A stretch of 64,000 nucleotides of DNA from Paracoccus aminovorans (GTDB lineage Bacteria; Pseudomonadota; Alphaproteobacteria; Rhodobacterales; Rhodobacteraceae). The stretch is from assembly GCF_001546115.1 (NCBI RefSeq), contig NZ_KQ955208.1:209452-273451 (forward strand), in the 5' to 3' direction. Made by a program: the position numbers and the translations under genes. Shown here in pieces: positions 25,942-35,411 of this stretch (its first letter is position 1; each line of letters opens with the position of its first letter). The notes under the pieces were generated by a model. It had not been told where the DNA came from. It did no database searches and was given only the letters and a program-made list of their open reading frames with translations.

Positions 25942-26523
25942 TCAGAAGGTCGAGGGGATGATGCGCGTGTATTTCGTCCCGGCGATCGAGGCCCCCGCCA
26001 TCAACCCCGACTGGCCGAAGACCATGGCCACCACCGGCTGCTGCGCGGTGATCGTGTCGGTGCCCATCGAGACGCCGCGGGCGGGCAGGGCGTAATAGGC
26101 CCCGGCCTCGGCCACCCAGCCCGGGGCGCGGCGGAAATCGGCCAGCGCGGCATCGGTCTGGAAGATCAGCACATGGGCATATTGCTGCGCGCCGATCTGG
26201 AAGCCGACGCTGGCCTGCGCCGCAGAATAGTAATCCACCGTCACGTTGTTGATGCGCAGCGCGCCCTGGCCGTAAGCGCCGCCGACGCCGAAGCCGGCCT
26301 CGGTCATCAGCGGCATGTAGAGCACGCCCTTGGCGTTCTGCACCATCGGCGCGGTGGCGGGATAGGTCTGCAACAGGTAGTTGCGCGTCGCGTCCACCCG
26401 CGCATCCAGCCGCGAGGGCGCGTCCTGCCCGACCGCGTTCGAGCAGCCCGCCACGGCCGCCGCACCGGCCAGCGCGCCGCCCAGCACAAGGAACCGCCGG
26501 CTGATGGGGTTGGGATTGGTCAT
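25942..26523 (-). CDS. SYLF/YSC84-domain lipoprotein
   Basis: A 193-residue protein with a lipoprotein signal (RRFLVLGGALAGAAAVAGC, lipobox AVAGC at about residue 27). The SYLF domain contains GVLYMPLMTEAGFGVGGAYGQGALRI and AQASVGFQIGAQQYAHVLIF. SYLF domains bind phospholipids; the bacterial role is unknown. Monocistronic, with a terminator at its end. Confidence 0.88.
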   Translation of the reverse strand: MTNPNPISRRFLVLGGALAGAAAVAGCSNAVGQDAPSRLDARVDATRNYLLQTYPATAPMVQNAKGVLYMPLMTEAGFGVGGAYGQGALRINNVTVDYYSAAQASVGFQIGAQQYAHVLIFQTDAALADFRRAPGWVAEAGAYYALPARGVSMGTDTITAQQPVVAMVFGQSGLMAGASIAGTKYTRIIPSTF

Positions 26524-26593
26524 GTTTCGCCCTCGTTGCTGAACGGCGGTTGCGCCGCCCGTTAAGCCCGCGATGATAAAGGCGAATGCCGCC

Positions 26594-27592
26594 TCATGCC
26601 AGCCTTTCGGCGACCTGCGGCGCGTAATAGGTCAGGATGCCGTCGCAGCCGGCGCGGCGGAAGGCGAGCAGGCTTTCGATGACCACGTCGCGCGACAGCC
26701 AGCCGTTGCGGATCGCGCCCTCGAGCATCGCATATTCGCCGCTGACCTGATAGGCGAAGGTCGGCGCCGCGAACTGGTCGCGCACCATGCGGCAGATATC
26801 CAGATAGGGCATGCCGGGCTTGACCATGACCATGTCGGCGCCCTCGGCCAGGTCGCGGGCGACGCAGCGCATCGCCTCGTCGCGGTTCGCCGGGTTGATC
26901 TGATAGGTCTTCTTGTCGCCGACCAGCCGCCCCGAGGCGCCGACCGCGTCGCGGAACGGGCCATAGAATCCCGAGGCGTATTTCGCCGCATAGGACAGGA
27001 TCGCCACGTCCTTGTGGCCATTCGCTTCCAGCAGCCCGCGCAATGCGCCGATGCGCCCGTCCATCATGTCCGAGGGGCCGAGGATATCCGCCCCCGCCTC
27101 GGCCTGGACCAGCGCCATGCGGCCAAGCGCCTCGACCGTCTCGTCGTTCAGGATCACGCCGTCCCGCACGATCCCGTCATGGCCGTTGGCGTTATAGGGG
27201 TCGAGCGCAATGTCGGTCATCACCGCCAGGTCCGGCGCCACCTCCTTGATGGCGCGGATGGCGCGGTTGCCGATGTTGTCCGGATCCCAGGCGCGCTCGC
27301 AGCTCTCGGTCTTTTGGTCCGGGTCGGAATGCGGAAAGATGCAGATCGCCGGGATGTTCAGCCGCAGCGCGGTTTCGGCCGCGCGCCTGGCGCCGTCCAG
27401 CGTCAGCCGCTCGACCCCGGGCATCGAGGGGATCTCGCCGGCGCCGCCGTCGATCTCGGTCACGAAGATCGGCCAGATCAGGTTCGCCGGCGTCAGGTTG
27501 ACCTCGGTCGTCAGCGCGCGCAGCGCCGGCGTGCGGCGCAGGCGGCGCAGGCGGGTCATCGGAAAGGGGGCGACGATCGGGGTCGGGGACAT
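26594..27592 (-). CDS. hemB: Delta-aminolevulinic acid dehydratase (porphobilinogen synthase)
   Basis: A 332-residue enzyme joining two aminolevulinates to porphobilinogen for heme, B12 and bacteriochlorophyll-type pathways. The two active-site lysines are in YAAKYASGFYGPF and MVMVKPGMPYLD. The Cys-rich zinc motif of E. coli HemB is replaced by metal-independent/Mg-type residues (ICIFPHSDPDQKTE). GAGAGG before MSPTPIVAPF sets the start over an ATG five codons upstream. Confidence 0.96.
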   Translation of the reverse strand: MSPTPIVAPFPMTRLRRLRRTPALRALTTEVNLTPANLIWPIFVTEIDGGAGEIPSMPGVERLTLDGARRAAETALRLNIPAICIFPHSDPDQKTESCERAWDPDNIGNRAIRAIKEVAPDLAVMTDIALDPYNANGHDGIVRDGVILNDETVEALGRMALVQAEAGADILGPSDMMDGRIGALRGLLEANGHKDVAILSYAAKYASGFYGPFRDAVGASGRLVGDKKTYQINPANRDEAMRCVARDLAEGADMVMVKPGMPYLDICRMVRDQFAAPTFAYQVSGEYAMLEGAIRNGWLSRDVVIESLLAFRRAGCDGILTYYAPQVAERLA

Positions 27593-27684
27593 GGCGGCCT
27601 CTCGCATGGCTTGGCTCGGGCGGGAAACTGCACCCGGGGCGTCCGCTGTGCAACCCCGTATGACCCTCGGCGCGGCCGGGATGC

Positions 27685-27706
27685 GGGTATTTGGAAAATG
27701 GAAAGA
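27685..27706 (+). repeat. Dispersed intergenic motif GGGTATTTGGAAAATGGAAA
   Basis: One of five copies of a short motif (core GGGTATTTG) in intergenic DNA of this window; here between divergent hemB and the DUF599 gene. Confidence 0.65.
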
Positions 27707-27806
27707 CTGCGCGACCAGGGACGCGAGGTGCCGGAAAATCCCGGTTTCCCTTTCGGTTGCGCGCGGTTAGTTTGCCCCTCGCGCAGTTTGCACGAGGGAG
27801 ATTTGC

Positions 27807-28373
27807 GTGCCCGGAGCCGAGGCCATCCTCGCCCTGCTGGACAGCCGGTCCTTCGGCTCGATCTGGTTCTGGGTGATCCTGACGCTGGCCTGGACCATGG
27901 CCGGCCGCCGCAGCCTGGGCGTGCCCTCGGACGTGATCGCAGCCGCCGGCCGCACCGCACCGAGGCCCGAGGACGATCCGGCGGCGCTGATGCTTTTGGA
28001 CTGGCTGTCCCTGACCCTGCCGCGCTGGCAGCTTGGCCCGCGCGAGGGGGCGGTGCTGCTGGGTGTCGGCGCATTCCTGGTCAGCACGCTGGCGGTGCTG
28101 GGGTTCGGCTATGGGCTGGAGATGGCGCAGGCGCTGGTGCTGCTGATCCTGCCCTTTGCCGGTCTGTTCGCGCTGGACCTGCGGCTGGCGCGCCGGCTGG
28201 GTGCGGTGCTGGCCCGGGCCGAGGTCGGCCAGCCGGTGAACGAGGCCGGGGCCGAGGCGGCGCGGCTTCTGCGCCACCACCGCCGGGTCGGGCTGGCGAT
28301 CTCGGTCCTGTCGGTGGCGGTGACGGCGTTCTACGGCGCGGTCTGGATGATCGCGCATCCCTTCGGCTTCTGA
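27807..28373 (+). CDS. DUF599-like membrane protein
   Basis: A 188-residue protein with four membrane segments (SIWFWVILTLAWTMAGR, AVLLGVGAFLVSTLAVLGFG, ALVLLILPFAGLFALDL, AISVLSVAVTAFYGAVWMI). Relatives in the order are sometimes annotated as a component of the SufBCD complex, but nothing in the sequence shows Fe-S function. Starts at GTG 27807, six bases after GAGGGAG. It lies 36 bp before mfd and may be cotranscribed with it. Confidence 0.75.
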   Translation: MPGAEAILALLDSRSFGSIWFWVILTLAWTMAGRRSLGVPSDVIAAAGRTAPRPEDDPAALMLLDWLSLTLPRWQLGPREGAVLLGVGAFLVSTLAVLGFGYGLEMAQALVLLILPFAGLFALDLRLARRLGAVLARAEVGQPVNEAGAEAARLLRHHRRVGLAISVLSVAVTAFYGAVWMIAHPFGF

Positions 28374-28409
28374 CTTGACTCTGCCCGCGCCGGCTTTACC
28401 TCACGAGCC

Positions 28410-31400
28410 ATGTCAGCGCATCCCGAACACCTGATCCTTTCCGGCGCGCCCGAGGGCATGGACGCCGCCCTGGTCGCGCGCGAACTGTCGCGCGGCCAGC
28501 CCGTCATCCACATCGCCCGCGACGACCGCCGCATGGCGGCGATGCGCGCCGCGCTGGGGTTCTTTGCCCCGCAGGCCGCAGTGCTGGAATTCCCGGCCTG
28601 GGACACCACGCCTTACGACCGCGTCTCGCCCGCCGGGGGCGTGATGGCCGCGCGCATGGCGGTGCTGACGGCCTTGGCGCATGGCGCGCTGAAGGGGCCC
28701 TTCGTGCTCTTGACCACGCTTTCGGCCGCCATGCAGCGGGTGCCGCCGCGCGCGGCGCTGCGCGGGGCCAGCTTCTCGGCCAGCGTGGGCAACCGCATGG
28801 ACGAGGGCGCCTTGCGCGCCTATCTGGCCCGCATGGGCTTTTCGCAATCGCCCACCGTGACCGAGCCCGGCGATTTCGCCGTGCGCGGCGGCATCATCGA
28901 TATCTATCCGCCGGGCGATTCGGGGCCGATCCGGCTGGACATGTTCGGCGACGTGCTGGAAGGCGCGCGGCGTTTCGACGTGGAATCACAGCGTTCCACC
29001 GAAAAGCTTGACCATGTCGAGCTGGCGCCGATGTCCGAGGTGATCCTGGACGAAGCCGCGATCACCCGCTTCCGCCAGAACTACCGCTCCGAATATGGCG
29101 CCGCCGCGAACGACCCGCTTTATGAGGGCATCAGCGCCGGGCGCAAGATGGCCGGGATGGAGCATTGGCTGCCCTGGTTCCACGCCGGGCTGGAAAGCCT
29201 CTTCGACTATCTGCCTGGTGCCGCGGTGGTGGCGGACGACCATCTGGACCAGGTCCGCGACGTCCGCTGGAACACCATCGCCGAGCAATTTGAGGCCCGG
29301 CGCGAGGCGCTGGCCCGCAAGGGGGGCACCGATACGGTCTATCGCCCGGTGCCGCCTTCGGAGATGTTCCCCGACGAGGCCGAGTGGAAGCGCTGGCTTG
29401 CCGCGCATCGCCTGCTGCGGCTCTCGGTGCTGCCGCAGCCGCCCGGGCCGGGCGTGCTGGATGCGGGCGGCCGCGTCGGGCGCAATTTCGCGCCCGAGCG
29501 TCAGGCTGAAAAGGGAAACCTTTTCAAGGCTCTGTCGGAACATATTCGAAAACTTCAAGCCACGCATCGCGTCGTGGTGGCCAGCTTTTCCGAAGGCGCC
29601 CGCGAACGCCTGGCCGGGCTGATCGCCGACGAGGGGGTGCAGGGCGCCAAGCCCATCGCCGACCTGCGCGACCTGCCGGCCGCACCCGGCGCGCTGGGGC
29701 TGGCGGTCTGGCCGCTGGAGGAGGGCTTTGTCTCGGACGGCGCGGCCACCGGGCCGCTGGCGGTGATCTCGGAACAGGACGTGCTGGGCGACCGGCTGAT
29801 CCGCGGCGCGAAGCGCAAGCGCAAGGCCGAGAATTTCCTGCGCGACACCACCACGCTGACCCCCGGCGACCTGGTGGTGCATGTCGAACATGGCATCGGC
29901 CGCTATACCGGCCTTGAGACCGTGATGGCGCTGAAGGTGCCGCATGACTGCGTCGCCATCGAATATGCCGGCGGCGACCGGCTGTATCTGCCGGTCGAGA
30001 ACATCGAACTGCTCAGCCGCTATGGCCATGAGGAAGGCCTCTTGGACAAGCTGGGCGGCGGGGCCTGGCAGGCGCGCAAGGCCAGGCTCAAGGAACGCAT
30101 CAAGCTGATCGCCGACAAGCTGATGCGCGTCGCGGCCGAGCGCCTGCTGCGTCCCGCCCCGGTGCTGGAACCCGAGCATCACGAGGTCGAAAGCTTCGCC
30201 GCCCGCTTCCCCTATACCGAGACCGAGGACCAAGCGGCGGCGATCTCGGACGTGGCCGAGGACCTGGCCGCCGGCCGGCCGATGGACCGGCTGGTGGTGG
30301 GCGACGTGGGCTTCGGCAAGACCGAGGTTGCCATGCGCGCGGCCTTCATCGCCGCCAGCCAGGGCCGGCAGGTCGCCGTGGTGGCGCCGACCACGCTGCT
30401 GGCGCGGCAGCATTTCCGCACCTTTGCCGAGCGCTTCCGCGGCACCGCGATCAACGTCCGACCACTGTCGCGCTTCGTCTCGGCCAAGGATGCCGCCGAG
30501 ACCCGCAAGGGCCTGGCCGAGGGCACGGTCGACATCGTCGTCGGCACTCATGCCGTGGTGGCGAAGCAGGTCCGCTTCAAGAACCTCGGGCTCTTGATCG
30601 TCGACGAAGAGCAGCATTTCGGCGTCGGCCACAAGGAGCGCCTGAAGGAGCTGCGCAGCGACATCCATGTCCTGACCCTGACCGCGACGCCGATCCCGCG
30701 CACGCTGCAACTGTCGCTGACCGGGGTGCGGGACCTGTCGATCATCGGCACGCCGCCGGTGGACCGGCTCTCGATCCGCACCTATGTCAGCGAGTTCGAC
30801 AGCGTCACCATCCGCGAGGCGCTGCTGCGCGAGAAATACCGTGGCGGGCAGAGCTTCTTCGTCGTGCCGCGCCTGTCGGACCTGCCCGAAGTCGAGGAAT
30901 GGCTGAAGGAACACGTCCCCGAGGTCTCGACCATCGTCGCCCATGGCCAGCTGGCGGCGGGCGATCTGGATAGCCGCATGAACGCCTTCTACGATCGCGG
31001 CGCCGATGTCCTGCTGGCGACGACCATCGTCGAATCGGGCCTGGATATTCCGACCGCCAACACCATGGTGGTCTGGCGCGCCGACATGTTCGGCCTGGCG
31101 CAGCTTTACCAGATCCGCGGCCGGGTCGGGCGGTCGAAAACGCGGGCCTATTGCTACCTGACCACCAAGCCCCGGGTGCCGCTGACGCCGCAGGCGATGC
31201 GGCGGCTGAAGTTCCTGGGCGCCATCGACAGCCTGGGCGCCGGCTTCAACCTGGCCTCGCAGGATCTGGACCTGCGCGGCGCCGGCAACCTTCTGGGCGA
31301 GGAGCAGTCCGGCCATATCAAGGAGGTCGGCTTCGAGCTTTACCAGCAGATGCTGGAGGAGACCATCGCCAAGCTGAAATCCGGCGAGATCGAGGGCACG

Positions 31401-31874
31401 CCCGAGGACGAATGGGCGCCGCAGCTGAACCTGGGCGTGCCGGTGACGATTCCCGAAAGCTATGTGCCCGACCTGGACGTGCGGCTGGAGCTCTATCGCC
31501 GGCTGGCCGAGCTGACGACCAAGGTCGAACTCGAGGGCTTCGCCGCCGAGCTGATCGACCGTTTCGGCCCGCTGCCGCGCGAGGTGAACACGCTGCTGCT
31601 GGTCATCCGCATCAAGGCGATGGCGAAGCGGGCGAATATCTCGAAGCTGGACGCCGGGCCCAAGGGGGTGACGATCCAGTTCCACGGCGACAAGTTCCCG
31701 AACCCGGCCGGGCTGGTCGAATTCATCCACGACCAGCGCGGCCAGGCCAAGGTCACCGACAACAAGATCGTGGTGCTGCGCGACTGGCCGGGCGATGCCG
31801 ACCGCATCAAGGGCGCCTTTGCCATCGCCAAGGACCTGGCCGCCAAGATCAAGGAGGGTCGAGCCAGGGCCTGA
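28410..31874 (+). CDS. mfd: Transcription-repair coupling factor
   Basis: A 1154-residue helicase-like translocase that removes stalled RNA polymerase and recruits UvrA. Domain order: UvrB-homology N-terminus, RNA polymerase interaction domain near 490-560 (TPGDLVVHVEHGIGRYTGLE), helicase motor with GDVGFGKTEVAMRAAF (Walker A) and DEEQHFGVGHKERLK (motif II), TRG motif region, and a C-terminal UvrA-masking domain. Length is normal. Confidence 0.98.
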   Translation: MSAHPEHLILSGAPEGMDAALVARELSRGQPVIHIARDDRRMAAMRAALGFFAPQAAVLEFPAWDTTPYDRVSPAGGVMAARMAVLTALAHGALKGPFVLLTTLSAAMQRVPPRAALRGASFSASVGNRMDEGALRAYLARMGFSQSPTVTEPGDFAVRGGIIDIYPPGDSGPIRLDMFGDVLEGARRFDVESQRSTEKLDHVELAPMSEVILDEAAITRFRQNYRSEYGAAANDPLYEGISAGRKMAGMEHWLPWFHAGLESLFDYLPGAAVVADDHLDQVRDVRWNTIAEQFEARREALARKGGTDTVYRPVPPSEMFPDEAEWKRWLAAHRLLRLSVLPQPPGPGVLDAGGRVGRNFAPERQAEKGNLFKALSEHIRKLQATHRVVVASFSEGARERLAGLIADEGVQGAKPIADLRDLPAAPGALGLAVWPLEEGFVSDGAATGPLAVISEQDVLGDRLIRGAKRKRKAENFLRDTTTLTPGDLVVHVEHGIGRYTGLETVMALKVPHDCVAIEYAGGDRLYLPVENIELLSRYGHEEGLLDKLGGGAWQARKARLKERIKLIADKLMRVAAERLLRPAPVLEPEHHEVESFAARFPYTETEDQAAAISDVAEDLAAGRPMDRLVVGDVGFGKTEVAMRAAFIAASQGRQVAVVAPTTLLARQHFRTFAERFRGTAINVRPLSRFVSAKDAAETRKGLAEGTVDIVVGTHAVVAKQVRFKNLGLLIVDEEQHFGVGHKERLKELRSDIHVLTLTATPIPRTLQLSLTGVRDLSIIGTPPVDRLSIRTYVSEFDSVTIREALLREKYRGGQSFFVVPRLSDLPEVEEWLKEHVPEVSTIVAHGQLAAGDLDSRMNAFYDRGADVLLATTIVESGLDIPTANTMVVWRADMFGLAQLYQIRGRVGRSKTRAYCYLTTKPRVPLTPQAMRRLKFLGAIDSLGAGFNLASQDLDLRGAGNLLGEEQSGHIKEVGFELYQQMLEETIAKLKSGEIEGTPEDEWAPQLNLGVPVTIPESYVPDLDVRLELYRRLAELTTKVELEGFAAELIDRFGPLPREVNTLLLVIRIKAMAKRANISKLDAGPKGVTIQFHGDKFPNPAGLVEFIHDQRGQAKVTDNKIVVLRDWPGDADRIKGAFAIAKDLAAKIKEGRARA

Positions 31875-31891
31875 CCCTCAGGCCGTAACCT

Positions 31892-32521
31892 TTAGGGGTT
31901 CCAGCGCAGGAAATTGCCGATGATGCGCAAGCCGACGTCCTGCGATTTCTCGGGATGGAACTGGGTGCCGACGATATTGTCGCGCCCGACCACCGCCGTC
32001 ACCGGCCCGCCGTAATCCGCCGTCGCCAGCAGATGCGCGGGCTCCGTGACGTGGAACTGCCAGCTGTGCACGAAATAGGCGTGATCGCCCGAGCGGATAC
32101 CGTCCAGCAGCGGATGCGGGCGCAGCACCGTCAGGTCGTTCCAGCCCATATGCGGCACCTTCAGCCCCGGCGCGTCGATGGCGTCGATCTGGCCGCCGAT
32201 CCAGCCGAGGCCGGGGGTGTCGCGATATTCATGGCCGATCTCGGCCAGCATCTGCATGCCGACGCAGATGCCCATGAAGGGCACGGCGCGGGTCAGGACC
32301 GCCTCGGTCAGTGCCTCGACCATGCCGGGCACCGCCTCGAGCGCCGCCTTGCAGGCCGGGAAGGCGCCGTCGCCCGGCAGAACGATGCGGTCGGCGCGCG
32401 CGACCAGCGCCGGGTCGGAGGTCACCACCACCTCGGCCCCGGCCTCGCGGCCCATCAAGGCAAAGGCCTTTTCGGCGGAATGCAGGTTGCCGCTGTCGTA
32501 ATCGACCAGGGCGACGCGCAT
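31892..32521 (-). CDS. hisH: Imidazole glycerol phosphate synthase subunit, glutamine amidotransferase
   Basis: A 209-residue class I glutaminase supplying ammonia to HisF. The triad is visible: Cys in GICVGMQML, His and Glu in FHPEKSQ. Its ATG overlaps the hisB TGA (TGATG at 32521), so translation is coupled. HisA and HisF are not in this window; mfd converges 17 bp downstream. Confidence 0.96.
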   Translation of the reverse strand: MRVALVDYDSGNLHSAEKAFALMGREAGAEVVVTSDPALVARADRIVLPGDGAFPACKAALEAVPGMVEALTEAVLTRAVPFMGICVGMQMLAEIGHEYRDTPGLGWIGGQIDAIDAPGLKVPHMGWNDLTVLRPHPLLDGIRSGDHAYFVHSWQFHVTEPAHLLATADYGGPVTAVVGRDNIVGTQFHPEKSQDVGLRIIGNFLRWNP

Positions 32522-33108
32522 CACAGCGCGCCCTTGGTCGAGGGCAGCACGCCGGCCATGCGCGGATCGGGCTCGACCGCCTCGCGCAGGGCGCGGGCCA
32601 CGGCCTTGAAGGCGGCCTCGGCGATGTGATGCGAATTCACCCCGTGGATGCGGTCGACATGCAGGGTGATGCCGCCATGGGTCGAAAGCGCCTGGAAGAA
32701 TTCCCGCACCAGCTCGCAATCGAAGGTGCCGATCTTTTCGGTCGGGAAGCCCATATTCCAGACCAGATAGGCCCGGCCCGACAGGTCCAGCGCCGCCGCG
32801 ACCTGGGCGTCGTCCATCGCCAGGTGGAAGCGGCCATAGCGGCGGATGCCCTTCTTGTCGCCCAGCGCCTTGACCAGTGCTTGGCCCAGCGCGATGCCGG
32901 TGTCCTCGACCGTGTGGTGGTCGTCGATATGCAGGTCGCCCTTGGCCCGCACCGTCAGGTCGATCAGCGAATGCCGCGCGAGCTGGTCCAGCATGTGGTC
33001 GAAGAAGCCGACGCCGGTCTGGTTGTCGTAGCGGCCGCTGCCGTCCAGGTCGATCTCGACCTCGATCCGGGTCTCGGCCGTGTCGCGGGTGATCTTTGCG
33101 CGGCGCAT
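32521..33108 (-). CDS. hisB: Imidazoleglycerol-phosphate dehydratase
   Basis: A 195-residue monofunctional HisB for histidine synthesis. Manganese-binding His pairs are visible in [30 protein letters not shown] and [22 protein letters not shown]. No HAD phosphatase fusion is present, as expected outside enterobacteria. First gene of the hisBH unit. Confidence 0.97.
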   Translation of the reverse strand: MRRAKITRDTAETRIEVEIDLDGSGRYDNQTGVGFFDHMLDQLARHSLIDLTVRAKGDLHIDDHHTVEDTGIALGQALVKALGDKKGIRRYGRFHLAMDDAQVAAALDLSGRAYLVWNMGFPTEKIGTFDCELVREFFQALSTHGGITLHVDRIHGVNSHHIAEAAFKAVARALREAVEPDPRMAGVLPSTKGAL

Positions 33109-33275
33109 CTCGTCTCCTCATGAAAGGCTCGCCGCCTTATAGGGCGGGCGCGGGCGGCTGAAAAGCCGGGGCTTTGGGCGGGTCGTCGCGCGGCCCCGGG
33201 CCGGCGTTCTTGTCATATCGGCGGCGGGGTGCCAAAACGGGGCAAGCGGACAAGCGCCTGAAAGGATCCTGGCCG

Positions 33276-33752
33276 ATGAGAGACGAGCTGACTGCCAGCG
33301 AAAAGCGGCTGACCGCCGCCCTGGACCGCATCGACCGGCTGATCGACCGAGCCGCTGCTGCCGGCGGCGCCGCGCCCTCGGCCGAGGGTCGGGCCGAGAA
33401 CCAGCGCCTGTCGCAGGAGCTGGCGGCGCTGCATGAGCGCGAGGCCGCGACGCTCTCTGCCTGCGAGGGCCGGCTGGCCGAGGCGCATCAGCGCCTGGTG
33501 GCGGCCGGGCAGGAGGCGGCACGGCTCTCGGCGGCCAATGAGGCGCTGGCCGCCGCCAATCGCGCGCTGATCGAGGCCGCCGGCCTGCCCCGGGACGAGG
33601 CGCTTGCCGCGCTGGAGGCCGAGGTCGAGGCGCTGCGCGCCGCCCGCGCCGCCGAGATGGCGCAGATGGGCGACATCATCGACACGCTGGACCGCATGGC
33701 CGGGGAAGCCGCCGCGCCGGAGACCGCGGACGTGGACGGGGAAAGGGGCTGA
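33276..33752 (+). CDS. Coiled-coil protein upstream of zapA (possible ZauP-like partner)
   Basis: A 158-residue protein, almost wholly alpha-helical and rich in Ala, Glu and Arg, with long heptads from TASEKRLTAALDRIDRLID through AEVEALRAARAAEMAQMGDIIDTLDRM. No signal or membrane segment. It ends three bases before zapA, so the pair is an operon. In Caulobacter a coiled-coil protein (ZauP) encoded with ZapA works with it to focus the Z-ring; the same role here is inferred from context only. Confidence 0.75.
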   Translation: MRDELTASEKRLTAALDRIDRLIDRAAAAGGAAPSAEGRAENQRLSQELAALHEREAATLSACEGRLAEAHQRLVAAGQEAARLSAANEALAAANRALIEAAGLPRDEALAALEAEVEALRAARAAEMAQMGDIIDTLDRMAGEAAAPETADVDGERG

Positions 33753-33755
33753 GCC

Positions 33756-34118
33756 ATGGCCGAAGTCGAATTCTCGATCGGGCACAAGAGTTACACGCTG
33801 TCCTGCCAGGAGGGCGAGGAGCGGCTGCTGAAGCGGGCCGCCGCGCTGCTGGACGGCGAGGCGCAGGCGATCCTGACCCAGGCCGGCCGCATGCCCGAGC
33901 CGCGGCTCCTGCTGCTGGCCGGGCTGATGCTCGCCGACCGCATGACCGCGCTGGAGGACCGTGCCGCCTCGGCCGAGCGCGAGCTGGCGCGGCTGAAGGC
34001 CAATCCGCAGCGGGTCGAGGTGCCGGTGGTGCCCGAAAGCCTGCGCGAGGGCATGGCCGAGCTTGCCGCCCGTGCCGAGGCCCTGGCGCAGAAGGCCGAG
34101 GACCAGCTTCCGGGCTGA
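33756..34118 (+). CDS. zapA: Cell division protein ZapA
   Basis: A 120-residue ZapA: N-terminal beta domain (VEFSIGHKSYTLSCQEGEEERLL-like start, at residues 3-25) and a C-terminal coiled coil (LMLADRMTALEDRAASAERELARL). ZapA bundles FtsZ filaments at mid-cell. It follows the coiled-coil gene by three bases. Confidence 0.9.
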   Translation: MAEVEFSIGHKSYTLSCQEGEERLLKRAAALLDGEAQAILTQAGRMPEPRLLLLAGLMLADRMTALEDRAASAERELARLKANPQRVEVPVVPESLREGMAELAARAEALAQKAEDQLPG

Positions 34119-34138
34119 CCGCGGGCGTCGCGGTCGCA

Positions 34139-34163
34139 GGGGTATTTGGAAAAACAGAGAAGG
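34139..34163 (+). repeat. Dispersed intergenic motif GGGGTATTTGGAAAAACAGA
   Basis: A copy of the short motif shared with 27685, 44656 and 45315, just after the zapA stop. Confidence 0.65.
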
Positions 34164-34165
34164 CC

Positions 34166-34560
34166 GATGCCGGCTTTCAGGCTGGCCGCGAGCGGTGGGC
34201 TGACCGCGCCCATCACCGCAATCGTTACCAGGAGCGGGGCCGGCACCATGAAGACGCCCAGCCCCTCGATCTCGGGCCGGGCGCGCAGCCAAAGCACCAG
34301 CCGCCACAGCTTGCGCAGGGTGTCTTGGTCCAAGTCCGCGCCCTCGGGCGAATGCGGCGGGTAGATCAGCATCAGCTTGCAGCCCTTGGCGCGCGCCGTG
34401 ACCGCGAAGTTGAAGAACGCCTGATAGCTGACGGCACCCTCGGCCGAGTTCGGTTCGGCCAGGCCGGTCGTAAGGTCGCCGATCTCGGTGATGATCAGCG
34501 CGCCGGAATAGGCGCCGGTGCGGTCGTCCATCGCTCGGCCGCGCTGCTGAAACCGGCATA
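34166..34560 (-). pseudogene. Phage-type conserved protein fragment, frame-shifted from the next ORF
   Basis: The minus strand encodes SGALIITEIGDLTTGLAEPN, then QAFFNFAVTARAKGCKLMLI and LWLRARPEIEGLGVFMVPAP. The layout is compatible with the second half of a larger protein whose first half is at 34495-34761 in another frame. No proper start or stop belongs to this frame, which runs on into antisense of zapA. Function is unknown; an SGNH-hydrolase-like fold is a weak possibility. Confidence 0.55.
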
Positions 34561-34761
34561 ATGCATGAACATCGACCCTGACCAATAAGCCGGCAGGTTG
34601 CCGCCGTCCGGCGCTGCTGCCGTGGCCTGGTAGAGGAAGGAATGCGCAGAGATGCCGAGGCTTTCTCCTTCAGCCAGCACCACGCGCGCCGCAGGTGCGG
34701 TGCTGCCCTTCAGCGCCCCAAGCCGACGTACCGGCCAGAAGCCGCGCAGGTCGAGCAGCAT
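34495..34761 (-). pseudogene. Prophage-remnant ORF, N-terminal part
   Basis: An 88-codon frame, MLLDLRGFWPVRRLGALKGS through VLAEGESLGISAHSFLYQ to MFMHYAGFSSAAERW. Its ATG overlaps the TGA of the upstream 78-residue gene. Similarity in flow to the fragment at 34166-34560 suggests one original gene broken by a frameshift near 34520-34545. Confidence 0.5.
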
Positions 34762-34997
34762 CAGAATCCCCGCACCACGGCGAGCGTCCCGGTGTCGTTC
34801 AGGCAGCGGGCGCGCACGGTCAGGGCGGCATCGACCTGGATGCTGCCGGTGATCTCGGGCAGGCGCAGGCGGGTCGGGTCCACTTCAGGATCCTGCGGGC
34901 AGAGCTCGATCAGGAACGCGCTCTGATTCTGCACGATGTCGCGGGCTTGCAGCGCGATGGGGTCTGACCAGACCCCGGTGATGCGGTATTGCGGCAT
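34761..34997 (-). CDS. Small prophage-remnant protein of unknown function
   Basis: A 78-residue ORF, MPQYRITGVWSDPIALQARD to NDTGTLAVVRGF, with AAGGAG six bases before its ATG, so the expression signals are intact. It lies between a late-control D scrap and the broken ORF downstream, as in a tail or post-tail region. I do not recognise the family. Confidence 0.6.
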   Translation of the reverse strand: MPQYRITGVWSDPIALQARDIVQNQSAFLIELCPQDPEVDPTRLRLPEITGSIQVDAALTVRARCLNDTGTLAVVRGF

Positions 34998-35026
34998 GTC
35001 GCTCTCCTTTCAGATGTCGGCCGGGA

Positions 35027-35196
35027 TCACTCGGCCTTGCCTTTCTCGTCCTGGCACTCGGTCACCAGCCCACCGCCGTCGAGCCGGTGGCTGACCGATT
35101 TCAGGTGCCATTCGCCACTCAGCTCGGGCTCCAGCCCGGCCAGGATGACGGTGCCGCCGCCCAGCAGGCGCTTGAGCACGTCCTCATAGCTGGTGC
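35027..35196 (-). pseudogene. C-terminal scrap of a Mu-like late-control D (tail) protein
   Basis: The minus strand reads EDVLKRLLGGGTVILAGLEP, then ELSGEWHLKSVSHRLDGGGL, ending KGKAE and TGA. The HLKSVSHRLD-GGLVTE ending is typical of gpD/late control proteins of Mu- and P2-like phages. The 5' part is missing; it is fused near 35196 to the portal fragment. Confidence 0.65.
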
Positions 35197-35199
35197 ACC

Positions 35200-35411
35200 G
35201 TCCATCACCTCGTCACTATCCTCGGGATCCGAGAAACCGAGCTTGCGGCGCAGCTCGCTGGCCTTGAAGGTGGCACCGATCCCGGCCAGCGACACCGCGC
35301 TCTCGATCTTGGCCGTGACGCCCTCGGGTTCGTCCACGGACAGCACTCCTGCACCCTGAAGTTCAGGTCCACGAAGGGCCGCACGATGTCGCGGTTGATG
35401 GTGCCCGTCAT
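35200..35411 (-). pseudogene. C-terminal fragment of a Mu-like portal protein (DUF935, gp29), frameshifted
   Basis: One frame gives TGTINRDIVRPFVDLNFRVQ; after a shift near 35345 another frame gives VTAKIESAVSLAGIGATFKA and SELRRKLGFSDPEDSDEVMD. Both match the expected order at the end of DUF935 portal proteins (IxRDxVRPFxDLNFxVQ, then helix with K-LGxPEPE). It is joined to MuA sequence on one side and gpD on the other, so most of the phage is gone. Confidence 0.65.

Noticed and set aside
28986-31730. 914-codon minus-strand frame
   Set aside because: Shadow of mfd, which has complete helicase motifs on the plus strand.
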